64,000 nt of DNA from Delphinus delphis (GCF_949987515.2 NC_082684.1:120880080-120944079), one strand, 5' to 3'. Numbered from the stretch's first letter, positions 1 to 13,109 are shown. A program made the numbers and translations. Notes: generated by a model not told the origin, from the sequence alone.

Positions 1-114
1 AAATCCCATATTTACCCTTTTCATTGAGTTTCTGGTTTAAAGAACCTTTTTGACACAGGTAATTCAACAGACCAAATCCAGCCTTTTATTAACTTATCCC
101 CTCATTCATCATGT

Positions 115-245
115 CTTTGTTGCACTGACTATGTCAGACCCTGAAAACCATTGAAGGCCCAGAACTGTGCCAATAGGAAAAGCCCCTGCCTTCATGGGGC
201 TTATATTCCAGTCAGGGAAAACAGGCCTTAAACAGACAATTAAGG
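115..245 (-). repeat. L2 3'-end relic
   Basis: The stretch keeps the order of motifs found in reverse-complemented L2 3' ends: a degenerate 'actatgtcagaccctg' block, then 'ccctgccttcatgggg', 'cttatattccagt' and a run resembling 'agacaattaa'. This is a heavily diverged ancient LINE2 tail with no coding capacity. The borders are approximate. Confidence 0.5.
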
Positions 246-2796
246 TGAAAAAACATGACATGTCGGATGTATTGACTGCTATTGACTATGCTTGGTAAGT
301 TAACACAAGAAAGAAATTATCTCAGAGGATAATTGGCTGGTTTGAAAGCAGCTATGAAAGTGTGAACAGAGACTGTTGCCTGCCATTCCAGTAAGCAAAG
401 AATGTTGCCCCAATTTCCAGTTCTACAAGGACCAAGCCATCAGCCCCTGCAGTGGTGTGCCCTGAGGGGAATTCAGGATGGAGAATAACAGGAAGTATTT
501 TGTGCTTTGGAAACTGGCCCTAGATAGTTAAATGCATATTTAAGGAATAATGTCAATGAACCTAGATTCTTACATCTTCCCATACATAGAAAAGCACCAA
601 AATCATTAACCTGAAATATCTGTTCTTTGTAATTAGCAGTGATCTTTTGATGTTTGACTACATTTTTTCCCAGCAAAAGTCTATGTATCCTGGCTTCTCC
701 CTTAACTCTTCAGAGCAGTTCCTCAGAGCTATCTGAAAGGCTGTCTCCCAGGCTTAAGTCCTCAGTAAGATCCCCAGATAATAACTTGCAACTTTTATTT
801 AGTTGAAAAAAGAGAAAAGAAAGATAAAACAAACACTGATTCTTGTAGGAATGGAAGAAGCAAATGTTTCTCACCCTATCAGTAAATCAAAGATTCAAGA
901 AATGCTTTGACTGTTAAAAGCCTATTGAAACTCACCTTTGCAGAAATAATCAGACCCATTGCTAAAAATCTCTAAATGGGTTAAGTTGTCATGATGCAAA
1001 ATCTTTGTGCAAATATGGCTCCAAGGACAAGTGACTAATATATGACTCTTCCACTGAACACTGATGGGACCAAGGTGTCTGTACTTAATTTAAGAGAAAA
1101 ATTAAAGGTGAGAGTGAAGGCAAAGGGTTGGGTAGAGGCAGTGGCATTGAAAACAAAGGCATATCATGGATCTTGGAATCGTGTTGACACAAGATCTATG
1201 CAACTGTTAAACTGGCCTATCAGGTAAGAGGCTGGCTAGGTTTTGAGAGAGTTCTACTGCCAAAGGAACCTCAAGTCAGGAAAAAATGTCTGTGACTATT
1301 TGAGACTTAGATGTACTCTTGCATTTCTTTTTGTGATGGGTAGATCGTGGCTTGGAAAAGCTGATTGGACCCCAAAGGAGGCTTATTCTCCAATGTTAAC
1401 TTTTCCATGGCCAGAACAGTTAATGGAAAAGGAAAACTCCCAGACAATGGAGTCAAGAGCCAAGGAGAAGAGTTCTTGGGAGCCCAACTCTGGGAGCAAG
1501 TTAAAGCTTAATCAAAGACACTCTCTTCCCAGGGAAGAGAGCCCACTCAGGATCTGCCCACTGGGGTCTCAGAATTGCTGCAAACCAGTGGGTTGATTGT
1601 GATTATCCTGGCCTTTCTTCATCCTTGTAGCTATACTGTATATGTAGGTGTGGGTTAGATAGCTTTTCTTTTCAGTTTAGAGGTCAGTGGATCAAGGAAA
1701 GCCATGTGCAAACTTGATGTGAAGACGTACACATACAGGTAACTATGACGTTGGGGATGGGACTGGGTGGACCTTTGGGGTTACCTCAATTGAAGAAGGG
1801 AGGAGTGTGTCTGTCCTGATTAGGGAGAGACAGACAAAACATTTGGCAGCTAAAGACAGATCATGGTGGTCATTGGTACTATTCACCAAGTATTGCAGCG
1901 TCCCTCCTTGTGGGCACATGATAGATTCACATGCTCCCATTTTAGGCCCTGAGAAACTGTGCCCACATGATCAGTGTCTAGATGATTCACACCAGACATG
2001 TATTGTAGGTGAAAAGGTAGAGAGAGTGGGATGCAGGGGCGGGGGCTGTGGTCCTCACTGAAAAGGTGACTTAGAACAAGACCTCAGTGAGGTACAGGAG
2101 TGAACTGGGCAGATAGATGCCTCCCTTGCTAGGGCCCTGAACACAAGAAGCAGGAAAGTCAAAGACACTCCTGAGAAGTAGGAATAATGCTGTGGTACAG
2201 ATTCAGCCAAATGGGGCAGGGGAGCAGACCCCTCACCTCCTTGATGGCAAGATTTTAGCCAAACAATGATGATTGCTGACTATAAAATAGAGACTATATT
2301 TGAACAGAGAACATGAGAACACACTCAAAACTTTAAATAAAATTCAGGCTGTGAGAATAGCCAGTACAGTACATATAGGTATCTAAACGAATTACTTCCT
2401 TTTTCCCTTTAACACTGGGTTATTGGGTAAAGGAATAAGGAGAGAAGGATAAAGATGTTCTCCTCAACAGGGCCAAGGTCCACCAATCATGTGGGTAATG
2501 ATAGCCAGTAAAGACTGTTTTCTGTAAAGGCCTCAAGTGTATTTTGGAAAGAATCTAAAACCAACCAGATTTTTTTAAATCCCTATATTATATCAGGGAT
2601 ATTGAAACTCAGAAAACCAATAATTTTGCCAAAGTTACCAAAGGGCTCCAAGTAAAAATTTCCAAGTGGGTCTTTTTATTGTTTAAAAATGAAAAATCAG
2701 AAAGTCTAATGACAAAATAGTCCTCCTCTTTACGCCCTTTCCCTACTTATCTTCTCTGCTTTCCATCCCCATTTATGTCCCTTCACAGTACATTTT
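246..2796. other. Single-copy sequence, no gene recognised
   Basis: About 2.5 kb of ordinary single-copy mammalian DNA. Open frames such as the 117-codon one at 1243-1596 (+) lack splice context, compositional bias or recognisable domains. A minus-strand donor-like site near 917 follows about 57 open codons, but I see no good acceptor, so I do not call an exon. Confidence 0.5.
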
Positions 2797-2812
2797 AAAA
2801 TGCAGATCTGAG

Positions 2813-3030
2813 GGCTTCCCTGGTGGCGCAGTGGTTGAGGGTCCGCCTGCTGATGCAGGGGACGCGGGTTCGTGCCCCAGTCCGGGGGGATCCTGTGTGC
2901 CGCGGAGCGGCTACACCCGTGGGCCATGGCCGCTGGGCCTGCGCGTCCGGAGCCTGTGCTCCGCAATGGGAGAGGCTGCAGCGGTGAGAGGCCTGCATAC
3001 CGCAAAATAAAATAAAATAAAATAAAAAAT
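2813..3030 (+). mobile_element. CHR-type SINE (short cetacean form)
   Basis: A tRNA-derived SINE in forward orientation. It starts 'ggcttccctggtggcgcag', carries an A-box-like block and a B-box-like 'gggttcgtgcc', and ends in an (AAAAT)n tail. It is flanked by a perfect 16-bp target-site duplication, aaaatgcagatctgag, at 2797-2812 and 3031-3046, so both borders are certain. CHR SINEs are tRNA-Glu-derived repeats of the whale/hippo/ruminant lineage. The perfect duplication indicates a fairly recent insertion. Confidence 0.95.
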
Positions 3031-3119
3031 AAAATGCAGATCTGAGAAGGGTAAATCATATATCAAGCTAAGCAGCATCACCTAAAGTCACCCCCCATGA
3101 GGCACAGATGCTTTTGTAC

Positions 3120-3240
3120 CCACCAGGCACTGACTATTAAGACAGACAATAATGATTTTCTGCTAGGGGGTAAAACGAGGCCTGAGAGGTTAAGTAACTT
3201 TCATCAAGTCACACAGCTGCTAAGTACCAATTGTGCCAAA
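3120..3240 (-). repeat. MIR SINE relic
   Basis: Reverse-complemented MIR core. The sequence 'gaggttaagtaactt' followed by 'tcaagtcacacagctgctaagt' words is the classic antisense MIR arrangement. It is diverged, and it ends just before the L1 insertion whose target duplication begins at 3251. Confidence 0.6.
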
Positions 3241-3363
3241 CTATATAGTCAAAATCTTCTTCCCAGGAGAAAAGGGAATCCTCCTACACTGTTGGTGGGT
3301 ATGTATATTGGTGCAGCCACTGTGGAGAACAGTATGGAGATTCATTAAAAAAATAAAAATAGA

Positions 3364-3563
3364 GGGCTTCCCTGGTGGCACAGGGGTTGAGGGTCCGCCT
3401 GCTGATGCAGGGGACGCGGGTTCGTGTCCCGGTCCGGGAAGATCCCACATGGCGCGGAGTGGCTGGGCCTGTGAGCCATAGCTGCTGAGCCTGCGCGTCC
3501 AGAGCCTGTGCTCCGCAACAGGAGAGGCCGCAACAGTGAGAGGCCTGTGTACCGAAAAAAAAA
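3364..3563 (+). mobile_element. CHR-type SINE inserted in L1 ORF2
   Basis: Short cetacean CHR SINE, forward, ending in poly-A. It splits the L1 ORF2 remnant exactly between two parts that are contiguous in other L1 copies of this window. The flanking duplication is aaaaataga at 3355-3363 and 3564-3572. It is therefore younger than the host L1. Confidence 0.93.
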
Positions 3564-3740
3564 AAAAATAGAACTACCATTTGATCCAGGAATCCCACTC
3601 CTGGGCATGTATCTGGAGAAAACCATAATTCAAAAAGATACATGCACCCCAGTGTTCACTGCAGCACTATTTACAATAGACAAGACATGGAAATAACCAT
3701 CCAGTGACAGGTGAATGGATAAAGAAGATGTGATATATGT

Positions 3741-3793
3741 ATACACACACACACACACACGCACACGCACACACACACGCACACACACACACA
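3741..3793. repeat. (CA)n microsatellite with CACG interruptions
   Basis: An imperfect CA array of about 53 bp inside the L1 tail, interrupted by three 'cacg' units. The interruptions suggest it is older and less mutable than the pure array at 37.2 kb. Confidence 0.95.
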
Positions 3794-4399
3794 ATGGAAT
3801 ATTACTCAGCCATAAAAAGAATGAAATAATGCCATTTGCAGTAACATGGATGGACCTAGAAATTATCACACTAAGTGAAATAAGCCAGACAAACACAAAT
3901 ATCATATCATATCACTTATATGTGGACTCCAAAAAAGGATACAAATGAACTTATTTACAAAGCAGAACAGACTCACAGACGTAGTAAACAAATTTATGGT
4001 TACCAAAGCAGGGGTGGGGGAGGGACAAATTAGGAGATTGAGATTAACGTACACACACTACTATATATAAAATAGATAAACAACAAGGACCTACTTTATA
4101 ACACAGGGAATTATACTCAATATCTTGTAATAACCTATAATGGAAGAGAATGTAAAAAAGAACATATATACACACATACATACATACATATATATATACA
4201 CATATATATATGTAGCCAAATCACTTTGCTGTACATCTGAAACTAACAACATTGTCAATCAACTATATGTCAACAAATTTTAAAAAAAAATCTGCTTCCC
4301 TGGATGTGAGTGAGAGCAGCTGCAGCAGCTGCAATCTAGTTGCCAGATATGGGAACCACCACCAGGCGGTGAAGAAAGAACGCCGGTGTAGGCATCCAC

Positions 4400-4530
4400 T
4401 CCACTTTTGCCCTGTTTACAAACTGTGTGAGATTATTCACCTTCCTTGGCCTTTGATTCTTCCTCTGTAAAATGGCAGAGTTGGGTTAGATTAAATATAA
4501 GAATGCTTCCACCTCTAACATTTTATATTT
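4400..4530 (+). repeat. MIR-family SINE relic
   Basis: Forward MIR-like tail: a 'ccttggcctttgattcttcc' block, then 'tctgtaaaatggcagagttg' and a 'cctctaacatttta' terminal part. Diverged, with approximate borders. The preceding 'agcagctgcagcagctgcaa' may be the degraded 5' part. Confidence 0.55.
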
Positions 4531-5689
4531 CCACATCCCTGCCTGGAGTTAGCTTTTCAGTGCTGAAAGTAATTTTTCTGTAGGGGAACTATTTTTCTGT
4601 AAGGAAAGGGATCACACCATGATGCCCTAAGGAAGGGTCTGCAGGGTTTGGAGGGATTCTCTCTTTATTCTGAAGTCCTGCCACAAACTCCAACTCAAGA
4701 AGACAGAATGTGGATGGTGTGCGTTTGTGCCTGGTGTGGATGTTTTATTGTGTTTACATTTGACTAAATGTTGGAGAAACACTTGCCACCCACAAAGTAA
4801 TATTTTTATGTCTCTCATAAACTTTCTTTGTAACTGCATTAATCATCTTTCCTGCAGAGGAAAAAAAAATCATTCTTACAATGTCTATCTAAAACAACAT
4901 TTTACCTAACTCATAAATAGCTGTGAAATTAATGTCTGAAATACTAATAACTGCAACAGGTGAAAAATGTGCAACATCCCCAACTTAAACCTTCATGCTT
5001 GTGGAGAGCCTATGCTGATAATTTGTTTTAATAATTGGAGGGCTCAATGATTCCTAAACAGGCCAGCAGTGTGTGGAGCATTTTAACAAAACAGAAGAAA
5101 AATTATGATTCTTCATGCTATCTCTCTGTAATTTCTAAAACACTAGAAATTTATTTTCTAATGCTTTTCTCCTTTCCTTTACCAAAGAAGAGGGCCATAT
5201 GGAAAGATGATAGATTAATAAAGGACAGGGACTTGGAGACAGGAGGTTACAGGAGACACACACTCCAGGGCACAGGCGCTCTCCCTCCATCCCAGCACAT
5301 CAGGTCATCGCCTGGAAGGTGACAGACAAATCCTTTAGTATTGAAAGTCACTGGCAGTTTTCTTTGTAAAATGGAAATTACAGGCCCATGCCGGTTAGAC
5401 TTTGTTCAAATGCCTCAGTTAAAAACGTATAATATGTAATGATGATTAGAATAAAATGATTTTTATTTCTTCATTATCAGGTATGGAAGCATAACAAATA
5501 TATATTTTTGGTGTTACTTCCTCAAATTCATCATAGGAAACAAGGCTTTACAGCTGGCCTCCCCCAGAGGCCTGCTCCAGCCCTGCCTCCAGATCTGCAG
5601 CCTCCAGGGACTGCACCTGCCCTGTTTTCATCCCTGAGTTCCCTGAACATCCTTCCCACTAACCCCAGGCTCCTCCAGTCTTTGGAAGC
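4531..5689. other. Single-copy sequence, no gene recognised
   Basis: I see no repeat I can name and no credible exon. Short open frames on both strands (for example 5035-5322 +) have no domain signature and no flanking splice sites that decide a frame. Confidence 0.5.
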
Positions 5690-5800
5690 CATTCACACAC
5701 TCCAACATGTAAGCCCTACTCTGTGCTGGGCATGAGGCTAGGTTTATATAAAGACAGATGCAATATCCTTGCCTGCAGGAGCTTGGGCCCACAGCATGTG
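5690..5800 (-). repeat. L2 3'-end relic
   Basis: Antisense L2 motif order: 'tactctgtgctgggcatgag', a degenerate middle, then 'ccttgcctgcaggagctt'. Same family and orientation as the relic at 115-245. Confidence 0.5.
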
Positions 5801-7419
5801 GAGAGGGTGTGATGCCCCACCTGGCACCCAGGCAATATGAGGGCAGCCTCCAGGAAGCCAGAGAGGCCCACCCAGGTGGTGCAGGGGGCTCTGCAGGGAC
5901 CAGGCCTCCCATCTGGTCCTGGAACCACTGGGCAGAAAGTAGACAGGTGATGGGTGTATCCATCAGGGAGGACTGTATCAAAGCTGAGAGGAGTGACACC
6001 AATTCAGGGAGAGTGGGTTGTGAAAAGTATTTGTTACAAGGATCACCCATAGGAGCATCAGGAAACCAGGTAACCTCAAGATGCAACAGGGAAACATGGT
6101 GCCCTCCTGAGCAGGTCCAGGACTTGTCACCTGATACTAATGTAACCTAGGGCCTTTTTTAAGAAAAGGATATATAAATATAAATATAATATTAAATAAA
6201 ATATATACATTTATTTTGAATGAGAAAAAAACATAAATACTCAAAAATTGCAAATGCCACAAAAATCACAAAACCAGGGAAAAATAGATTTTATTTTTAT
6301 TTGCTAACTGGTCCACTTTCATCATACTCACAAGTCCTATATCTTTGCTTGCTTGTTCTTTGGTCACACCTTTCTATGGCAATGTTTTATGATGTTAGTT
6401 TTTTAGAGAGAGAGAGAATAAAAATTATTACTTCCTCTGGTATAATGAAACAAAATATTTTATTATTAACAGATTTTTAAAAGTTTACTTAAACTCACAA
6501 TTCATTATTGGAAATATCATGTGTATATTTGGGCCTCTGCTAAATGGGGAAAAGCCTCAAGTTTCTTTTATATAAAGTTTGCGGATTCTGCATTTGAACT
6601 TGGGCTCTAGGATTTTCCTCCAAGCCACCCATACTTCGGGAGTCCTGGACCTTGAGAAACAATCACTCTGGGATAGAGCTTGGGTCTTGCTCATCCCGTG
6701 ATCATCATAGTATATGGAAGTTGCAGGGAACCCTAACCCACTAACCATAGCTTGAAAGCTTCCCCAGCCCCACCTTCCCTTAGGGTCCACAATTACCTGC
6801 ACCCAACAAGAGGAACTTGTAATGGGGGAATCAGAGGAGGAAGAGATAGCAGTATTATTTAAAATGCCTCGCATTTGCAAATTTCACACACTGCTATGAC
6901 CTTCCCTGGGGCCTGGGAAGGAGCTTCTGCAAGAAAGGAACTCTGAGGCTTAAATTTTGCAAGCATGATGCAAATTGGGAAGACCCAATGGACCACATGG
7001 TGTTCGTGGATCTGGGCCAGGAGTCGCTTGTGGATGTCAGGTGGACCCAATCCAGGATGAGCAAGGGTATGGAGGAGACACAGCTGCTGCTGGAGATGAT
7101 GCTAACAGTCAAGAGAATAGGAGGGAAATCTCCCTCCCTTCTGTCCTTATCTTCCAAGTGCCTCAGGTTGGCTGAACCCAGCAGAAGGCCAGGTGACCAG
7201 GGACCTGGAAAGGCAGGCTTTGGAGTCAGCCCCCTGTGGTGGGAAGCAGTGCAGGGGAGAGTGGGAAATGAATGGAGGACCAGCAGGGGCATGAGAGGGG
7301 TGGAAAGGGCACCCAACGCGAAGGAGGCTCCCCTCTTACACCCTGTGGACATTTTCCACATCCGCCTGCTCGCCTTTTCAACATTCCCTCTCTTGAATAG
7401 CTGTCCTTCCTCTGGAATT
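5801..7419. other. Single-copy sequence with an AT-rich patch
   Basis: 6165-6225 is strongly AT-rich (TATAAATA-type). Overlapping open frames on both strands around 5.6-6.1 kb and 6.9-7.4 kb reflect GC-richer single-copy DNA. None has a domain signature, and the 221-codon frame at 6988-7653 runs into an L2 relic, which argues against coding. Confidence 0.5.
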
Positions 7420-7780
7420 CAGCTACATATTTACTGCTTTCAGATTAAACTTGTCTTTCAGATTAAAGCATTCCATTGGATGTTATATTCTCCAACTACC
7501 ATTGCTACTCAAAAGCATACAATGGCTACTCGTCTAAGAATTGAGTTTAAACTCCTTTGCATGATACTTAGGGCTCTTTTCTTTATAACCCAAGCTGACC
7601 ATCTGATTCCTTGTAAACACACCCCTTACCACAGCGATCTGTTCCCGATGTGACAAGACACTCTGCATACACCCTCATCCTCCCCATTCCACCCGTGCTG
7701 TCCCCAAACCTGGGGGCCCTCATCTCATCTATCAGTCCTCCCATCTCCCAACTCCCTGAGGCATGGCTCCTTAACATTAC
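7420..7780 (+). repeat. L2 relic, sense
   Basis: The sequence reproduces the L2 run of an 'aatggctactcg' block, 'taaactcctttgcatgat', 'agggctcttt' and 'accatctgattcc', followed by C-rich text as in the L2 3' region. Diverged and non-coding; borders are approximate. Confidence 0.5.
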
Positions 7781-8631
7781 ACGTTTGGCTGTAGCCTGCA
7801 CCTCTTCAGAGTATTACTATTACTTTCTTCTCCTGATGTGAATGCCTTGTTTCTTTCATTGGAATAGCTCACAGTTGTCTGCATGTTGAGCACATAGCAC
7901 TGTCACGTGGTCCCTCGATCCTTGTCCATAGCACTAATACTCCCTCCCCACACCGAGAAAGCAGCATAATTTAAGAGCACTTTCTTGACCAGCAGAGAGT
8001 TCCACCAATCAGCAAAGATCCGAGGCCTTATTTATAAAGCTGCCAGTTAAAACATGACTATAATTCTGTAGTCTGGGCTGGGAGCTACTGCCACTCACCA
8101 CATGGAAGAGTGATGTGTTGCCTGCCTGCTGTGTACTTTTAAGTATGAGGTGGTGACTTTTGTCTGGGGGCTCAGCCTCCAAATGCCTGTGCCCTTTCAG
8201 TGAGTGTCCATCCCAAGGGTACCTAGGGGGTTCCCAAATAGAGAAAGGGTCCTGCTCTCCCTCCCCTCTCCAGGGTGGCCACAAAGCACTGCCTGACCAA
8301 CATGCCCCAGGACACCTGCTGAGCATATCCTTCTGAGCAGACCAGGTCACATCCAGCCCCTGAGACACAGCAGTCTCCCAGGACCCCATTCCTTCTCTGC
8401 TCCAGGTGATGTACCCACTTTGGATAGCAAATCTTCTTGTCCTCCCACCTCTGCAGGGTAGGAGGCAACAGAGAACCTTATTTCTGCTTCACCCCCACTG
8501 TTGAAGTCTAGGTCCTTGTGTGCTCACTCATTCTAAGGGAAAAATCCATGTTCCTGGCTCCTTTCCAAACAGGCAGGAGCCCATCACAGAGGTGTGGGAA
8601 GAGGTGGCTATGGAAAACTCAAGGAGACTAT
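7781..8631. other. Single-copy sequence, no gene recognised
   Basis: No nameable repeat and no convincing exon. The 126-codon minus-strand frame at 8009-8389 lacks recognisable domains and has ordinary composition. Confidence 0.5.
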
Positions 8632-8963
8632 TATGGGCTGAATTGTGTTCCCCCCAAATCTGTGTATTAAAGTCCTAACCCCCAGTGCCCCAGAATGTGA
8701 CTGTACTTGGACACAGGGCCTTTCAAGAGATGATTACATTAAAATGAGGCCATATGAGTAGGCCCCAATCCAATTTGACTGGTGTATTTTTGAGAAGAGA
8801 GACACACACAAAAGGAAAAGCATGTGGGGATAAAGGGAGAAGGCGGCCATCTGCCAGCCAAGGAGAGGGCCTCAGGAGAAACCAACACTGCCAACACCTG
8901 GATCTTAGACTTCTAGCCCCCAGACAATGAGAATATATATTTCTGTTCTTTAAGCCACCGGAT
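8632..8963 (+). mobile_element. MLT1-type MaLR LTR, 5' part
   Basis: Forward MaLR LTR. It starts 'tatgggctgaattgtgttcc', followed by 'ctaacccccagtgcc', 'aatgtgactgtacttgg', an 'agaaggcggccatctgcc' block, 'cttagacttctagcc' and 'ttctttaagccacc'. The last bases of the LTR lie at 14937-14967, displaced by a full-length L1 and then a SINE. This is an ancient solo-LTR-type remnant of a non-autonomous ERVL-related element; no internal region is seen. Confidence 0.8.
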
Positions 8964-9339
8964 CTGTGGTACTTTTTTTTTTAAAAACATCTTTACTGGA
9001 GTATAATTGCTTTACAATGTTGTGTTATTTTCTGCTGTATAACAAAGTGAATCTGCTATATGCTTACATATATCCCCATATCTCCCCCTCTTGGGTCTCC
9101 CTCCCAACTTCCCTAACCCACCCCTCTAGGTGGTCACAAAGCACAGAGCTGATCTCCCAATAATATGCGGCTGCTTCCCACTAGCTATCTATTTAACATT
9201 TGGTAGAGTATATGTGTCAATGCCACTCTCTCATTTCGTCCCAGCTTACCCTTCCCCCTCCCTGTGTCTTCAAGTCAATTCTCTACATCTACATCTTTAT
9301 TCCTGCCCTGCCCCTAGGTTCTTCAGAATCATTTTTTTT

Positions 9340-12300
9340 ATTCCATATATATGTGTTAGCATACAGTATTTGTTTTTCTCTTTCTGACTTACTTCACTCT
9401 GTATGACACGCTCTAGTTTCATCCATCTCACTAAATACAACTCAGCTTTGTTTCTTTTTATGGCTGAGTAATATTCCATTGTGTATATGTGCCACATCTT
9501 CTTTATCCATTCATCTGTCGATGGACACTTAGGTGCTTCCATGTCCTGGCTGTTGTAAATAGTGCTGCAAAGAACATTGCGGTACATGACTCTTTTTGAA
9601 TTATGGTTTTCTCAGGGTATAGGCCCAGTAGTGGGCTTGCTGGGGAGTATGGTAGTTCTAGTTTTAGATTTCTAAGGAACCTCCATACTGTTCTCCATAA
9701 TGGCTGTATCAACTTACATTCCCACCAACATTGCAACAGGGTTCCCTTTTCTCCACACCCTCTCCAGCATTTATTTTTTGTAGATATTTTGATGATATGG
9801 CCATTCTGACTGGTGTGAGGTGATACCTCATTGTAGTTTTGATTTGCATTTCTCTAATGATTAGTGATGTTCAGCATCCTTTCATGTGTTTGTTGGTAAT
9901 CTGTATATCTTCTTTGGAGAAATGTCTATTTAGGTCTTCTGCCCATTTTTGGATTGCGCTCTTTGTTTTTTTTGATATTGAGCTGCATGAGCTGCTTCTA
10001 TATTTTGGAGATTAATCCTTTGTCAGTTGCTTCCTGTGCAAATATTTTCTCCCATTCTGAAGGTTGTCTTTTCATCTTGTTTATAGTTTCATTTGCTGTG
10101 CAAAAGCTTTTAAGTTTCATTAAGTCCCATTTTTTAATTTTTGTTTTTATTTCCATTTCTCTAGGAGGTGGGTCAAAAAAGATCTTGCTGTGATTTACGT
10201 GATAAAATGTTCTGCTTATGTTTTCCTCTAAGAGTTTTATAGTGTCCGGCCTTATATTTAGGTCTTTAATCCAGTTTGAGTTTATTTTTGTGTATGGTGT
10301 TAGGGAGTGTTCTAATTTCATTCTTTTAAATGTAGCTGTCCAGTTTTCCCATCACCACATATTGAAGAGGCTGTCTTTTATCCATCGTATATTCTTGCCT
10401 CCTTTATCAAAAATAACATGGCCATATGTGCATGGGTTTAACTCTGGGCTTTCTGTCTTTTCCATTGATCTATATTTCTGTTTTTGTGTCAGTACCATAG
10501 TGTCTTGATTATGTAGCTTTGTAGTATAGTCTGAAGTGAGGGAGCCTGATTCCTCCAGCTCCGTTTTTCTTTCTCAAGATTGCTTTGGCTATTCGGGGTC
10601 ATTTGTGTTTCCATACAAATTGTGAAAGTTTTTGTTCTAGTTCCGTGAAAAATTCCATTGGTAGTTTGATAGGGATTGCATTGAATCTGTAGATTACTTT
10701 CGGTTGTATAGTCATTTTCACAATGTTGATTCTTTCAATCTAAGAACACTGTATATCTCTCTCACTGATTGTATGGTCCTTAATTTGTCTCATCAGTGTC
10801 TTATAGTTTTCTGCATACAGGTTTTGGTCTCTGTACGTAGGTTTCTTCTTAGGTATTTTATTCTTTTAGTTGCAACGGTGAAAGGGAGGGTTTCCTTAGT
10901 TTCTCTTTCAGATTTTTCATCATTAGTGTGTAGGAAGCAAGAGGTTTCTTGCTTGCATTAATTTTGTATCCTGCTACTTTACAAAATTCTTTGCTGAGCT
11001 CTAGTAGTTTTCTGGTAGCATCTTTAGGATTCTCTAGGTATAGTATCATGTCATCTGCAAACAGTGACAGCTTTACTTTTTCTTTTCCAATTTGGATTCC
11101 TTTTCCTTCTCTGATTGCTGTGGCTAAAACTTCCAAAACTATGTTGAAAAATAGTGGTGAGAGTGGACAGCCTTGTCTTGTTCCTGATCTTATGGAAATG
11201 GTTTCAGTTTTTCACCATTGAGAACAATGTTGGCTGTTGGTTTGTCATATATTGCCATTATTATGTTGAGGTAAGTTCCCTCTATACCTACTTTCTGGAG
11301 GGTTTTTATCATAAATTGGCGTTGAACTTTGTCGAAAGCTTTTTCTGAATCTATTGATATGATCGTAGGTTTTTTCTCCTTCAATTTGTTAACATGGTGT
11401 ATCACATTATTGATTTGCATATATTGAAGAATCCTTGCATTCCTGGGATAAACCCCACTTGATCATGGTGTATGATCCTTTTAATGTGCTGTTTGCTAGT
11501 ATTTTGTTGAGGATTTTTGCATCTATTTTCACCAGTGATATTGGACTGCATTTTTCTTTCTTTGTAACATCTTTGTCTGGTTTTGGTATCAGGGTGATGG
11601 TGCCTTCACAGAATGAATTTGGGAGTGTTCCTCCCTCTGCTATATTTTGGAAAAGTTTGAGAAAGATAGGTGTTAGATCTTCTCTAAATGATTGATAGAA
11701 TTTGCCTGTGAAGCTATCTGGTCCTGGGCTTTTGTTTGTGTGAAGATTTTTAATCACAGTCTCAATTTCAGTGCCTGTGATTGGCCTGTTTATATTTTCT
11801 ATTTCTTCCTGGTTCAGTCTTGGAAGGTTGTGCTTTTCTAAGAATTTTTCCATTTCTTCCGTGGTGTCCATTTTAATGGCATAGAGTTGCTTGTAGTAAT
11901 CTCTCATGATCCTTTGTATTTCTGCAGTGTCAGTTGTTACTTCTTTTTCATTTCTAACTCTATTGATTTCAGTCTTCTCCCTTATTTTCTTGATAAGTGT
12001 GGCTAATGGTTTATCAATTTTATTTATCTTCTCAAAGAACCAGCTTTTAGTTTTATTGGTCTTTGTATTGCTTCCTGCACTACTTTTTCATTTATTTCTG
12101 ATCTGATCCTTATGATTTCTTTCCTGTGTTAACTTTGGCGTTTTTTTCCCTTCTTTCTCTAATTGCTTTTGGTGTAAGTTTACGTTTTTTAATTGAGATG
12201 TGTCTTGTTTCTTGAGGTAAGATTGTATTGCTATAAACTTCCATCTTAGAACTGCTTTTGCTGCATCTGATATGTTTGGCGTCATTGTGTTTTCATTGTC

Positions 12301-13109
12301 ATTTGTTTCTAGGTATTTTTTGATTTCCTCAGTGATCTCTTGGTTATTAAGTAGGGTATTGTTTAGCCTCCATGTGTTTGTATTTTTTTACAGATTTTTT
12401 CCTGTAATTGATATCTAGTCTCATAGCGCTGTGGTCAGAAAAGATATTTGATAAAATTCCAATTTTCTTAAATTTACCAGGGCCTGATTTGTGACCCAGG
12501 ATATGATCTATCCTGGAGAATGTTACATGAGCACTTGAGAAGGAAGGGTATTCTGTTGTTTTGGAAGGAATGTCCTATAAATATCAATTAAGTTCATCTT
12601 GTTTAATGTATCATTTAAAGCTTGTGTTCCTTATTTATTTTCATTTTGGATGATCTGTCCATTGGTGAAAGCGAGGTGTTAAAGATCCCTACTATGATTG
12701 TGTTACTGTCGATTTCCCCTTTTATGTCTTTTAGCATTTGCCTTATGTATTGAGGTGCCTCTATGTTGGGTGCATAAATATTTACAATTGTTATATCTTC
12801 TTCTTGGATTGATCCCTTGATCCTTATGTAGTGTCGTTCTTTGTCTCTTGTAATAGTCTTTATTTTAAAGTCTATTTTGTCTGATATGAGAATTTCTACT
12901 CCAGCTTTTTTTTGATTTCCATTTGTATGGAATATCTTTTTCCATCACCTCACTTTCAGTCTCTGTGTGTCTCTGGGTCTGAAATGGGTCTCTTCTAGAC
13001 AGTATATATGCAGGTTTTGTTTTTGTGTCCATTCAGCCAGTCTTTTGGTTGGAGCATTTAATCCATTTATATTTAAGGTACTTATCAATATGTATGTTCC
13101 TTCTACCAT
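9340..13109 (-). pseudogene. L1 ORF2 pseudogene (endonuclease/reverse transcriptase)
   Basis: Relic of the L1 endonuclease/reverse-transcriptase ORF. The ATG lies at 13109-13107. Recognisable pieces include the endonuclease region (12.3-13.1 kb), the 'SPGPD' and 'LIPKPDKD' reverse-transcriptase blocks (11407-11907), the catalytic 'FADD' motif (10858-11136 frame), and the Cys-rich C-terminus near 9.5-9.75 kb. Many frame changes break it, and the original stop is lost, the frame drifting on to 9297. Not functional. Confidence 0.88.

Larger units (their letters stand above)
3265..4286 (+). mobile_element. 5'-truncated L1 (ORF2 C-terminus and 3'UTR)
   Basis: Sense L1 tail. It begins in the Cys-rich C-terminal part of ORF2 ('gagaaaagggaa'), runs through the 'actgggcat..' and 'tggaatattactcagcc' blocks, then the 3'UTR, ending at a poly-A near 4281-4290. 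A 14-bp duplication with one mismatch (aaaatcttcttccc at 3251-3264, aaaatctgcttccc at 4287-4300) brackets it. A short CHR SINE and a CA microsatellite lie inside. This is a dead-on-arrival truncated copy with no intact frame. Confidence 0.9.

Noticed and set aside
918..1090. Minus-strand exon ending in a donor-like GTGAGT near 917
   Set aside because: About 57 codons are open but no convincing acceptor precedes them and the peptide is unremarkable.
2813..3030. Possible tRNA genes, because A- and B-box motifs are present
   Set aside because: The motifs belong to the tRNA-derived head of SINEs; no complete cloverleaf with acceptor stem and anticodon arm is present.
6988..7653. 221-codon plus-strand open frame
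   Set aside because: Its second half lies in an L2 relic, it has no domain signature, and antisense frames of similar length overlap it.
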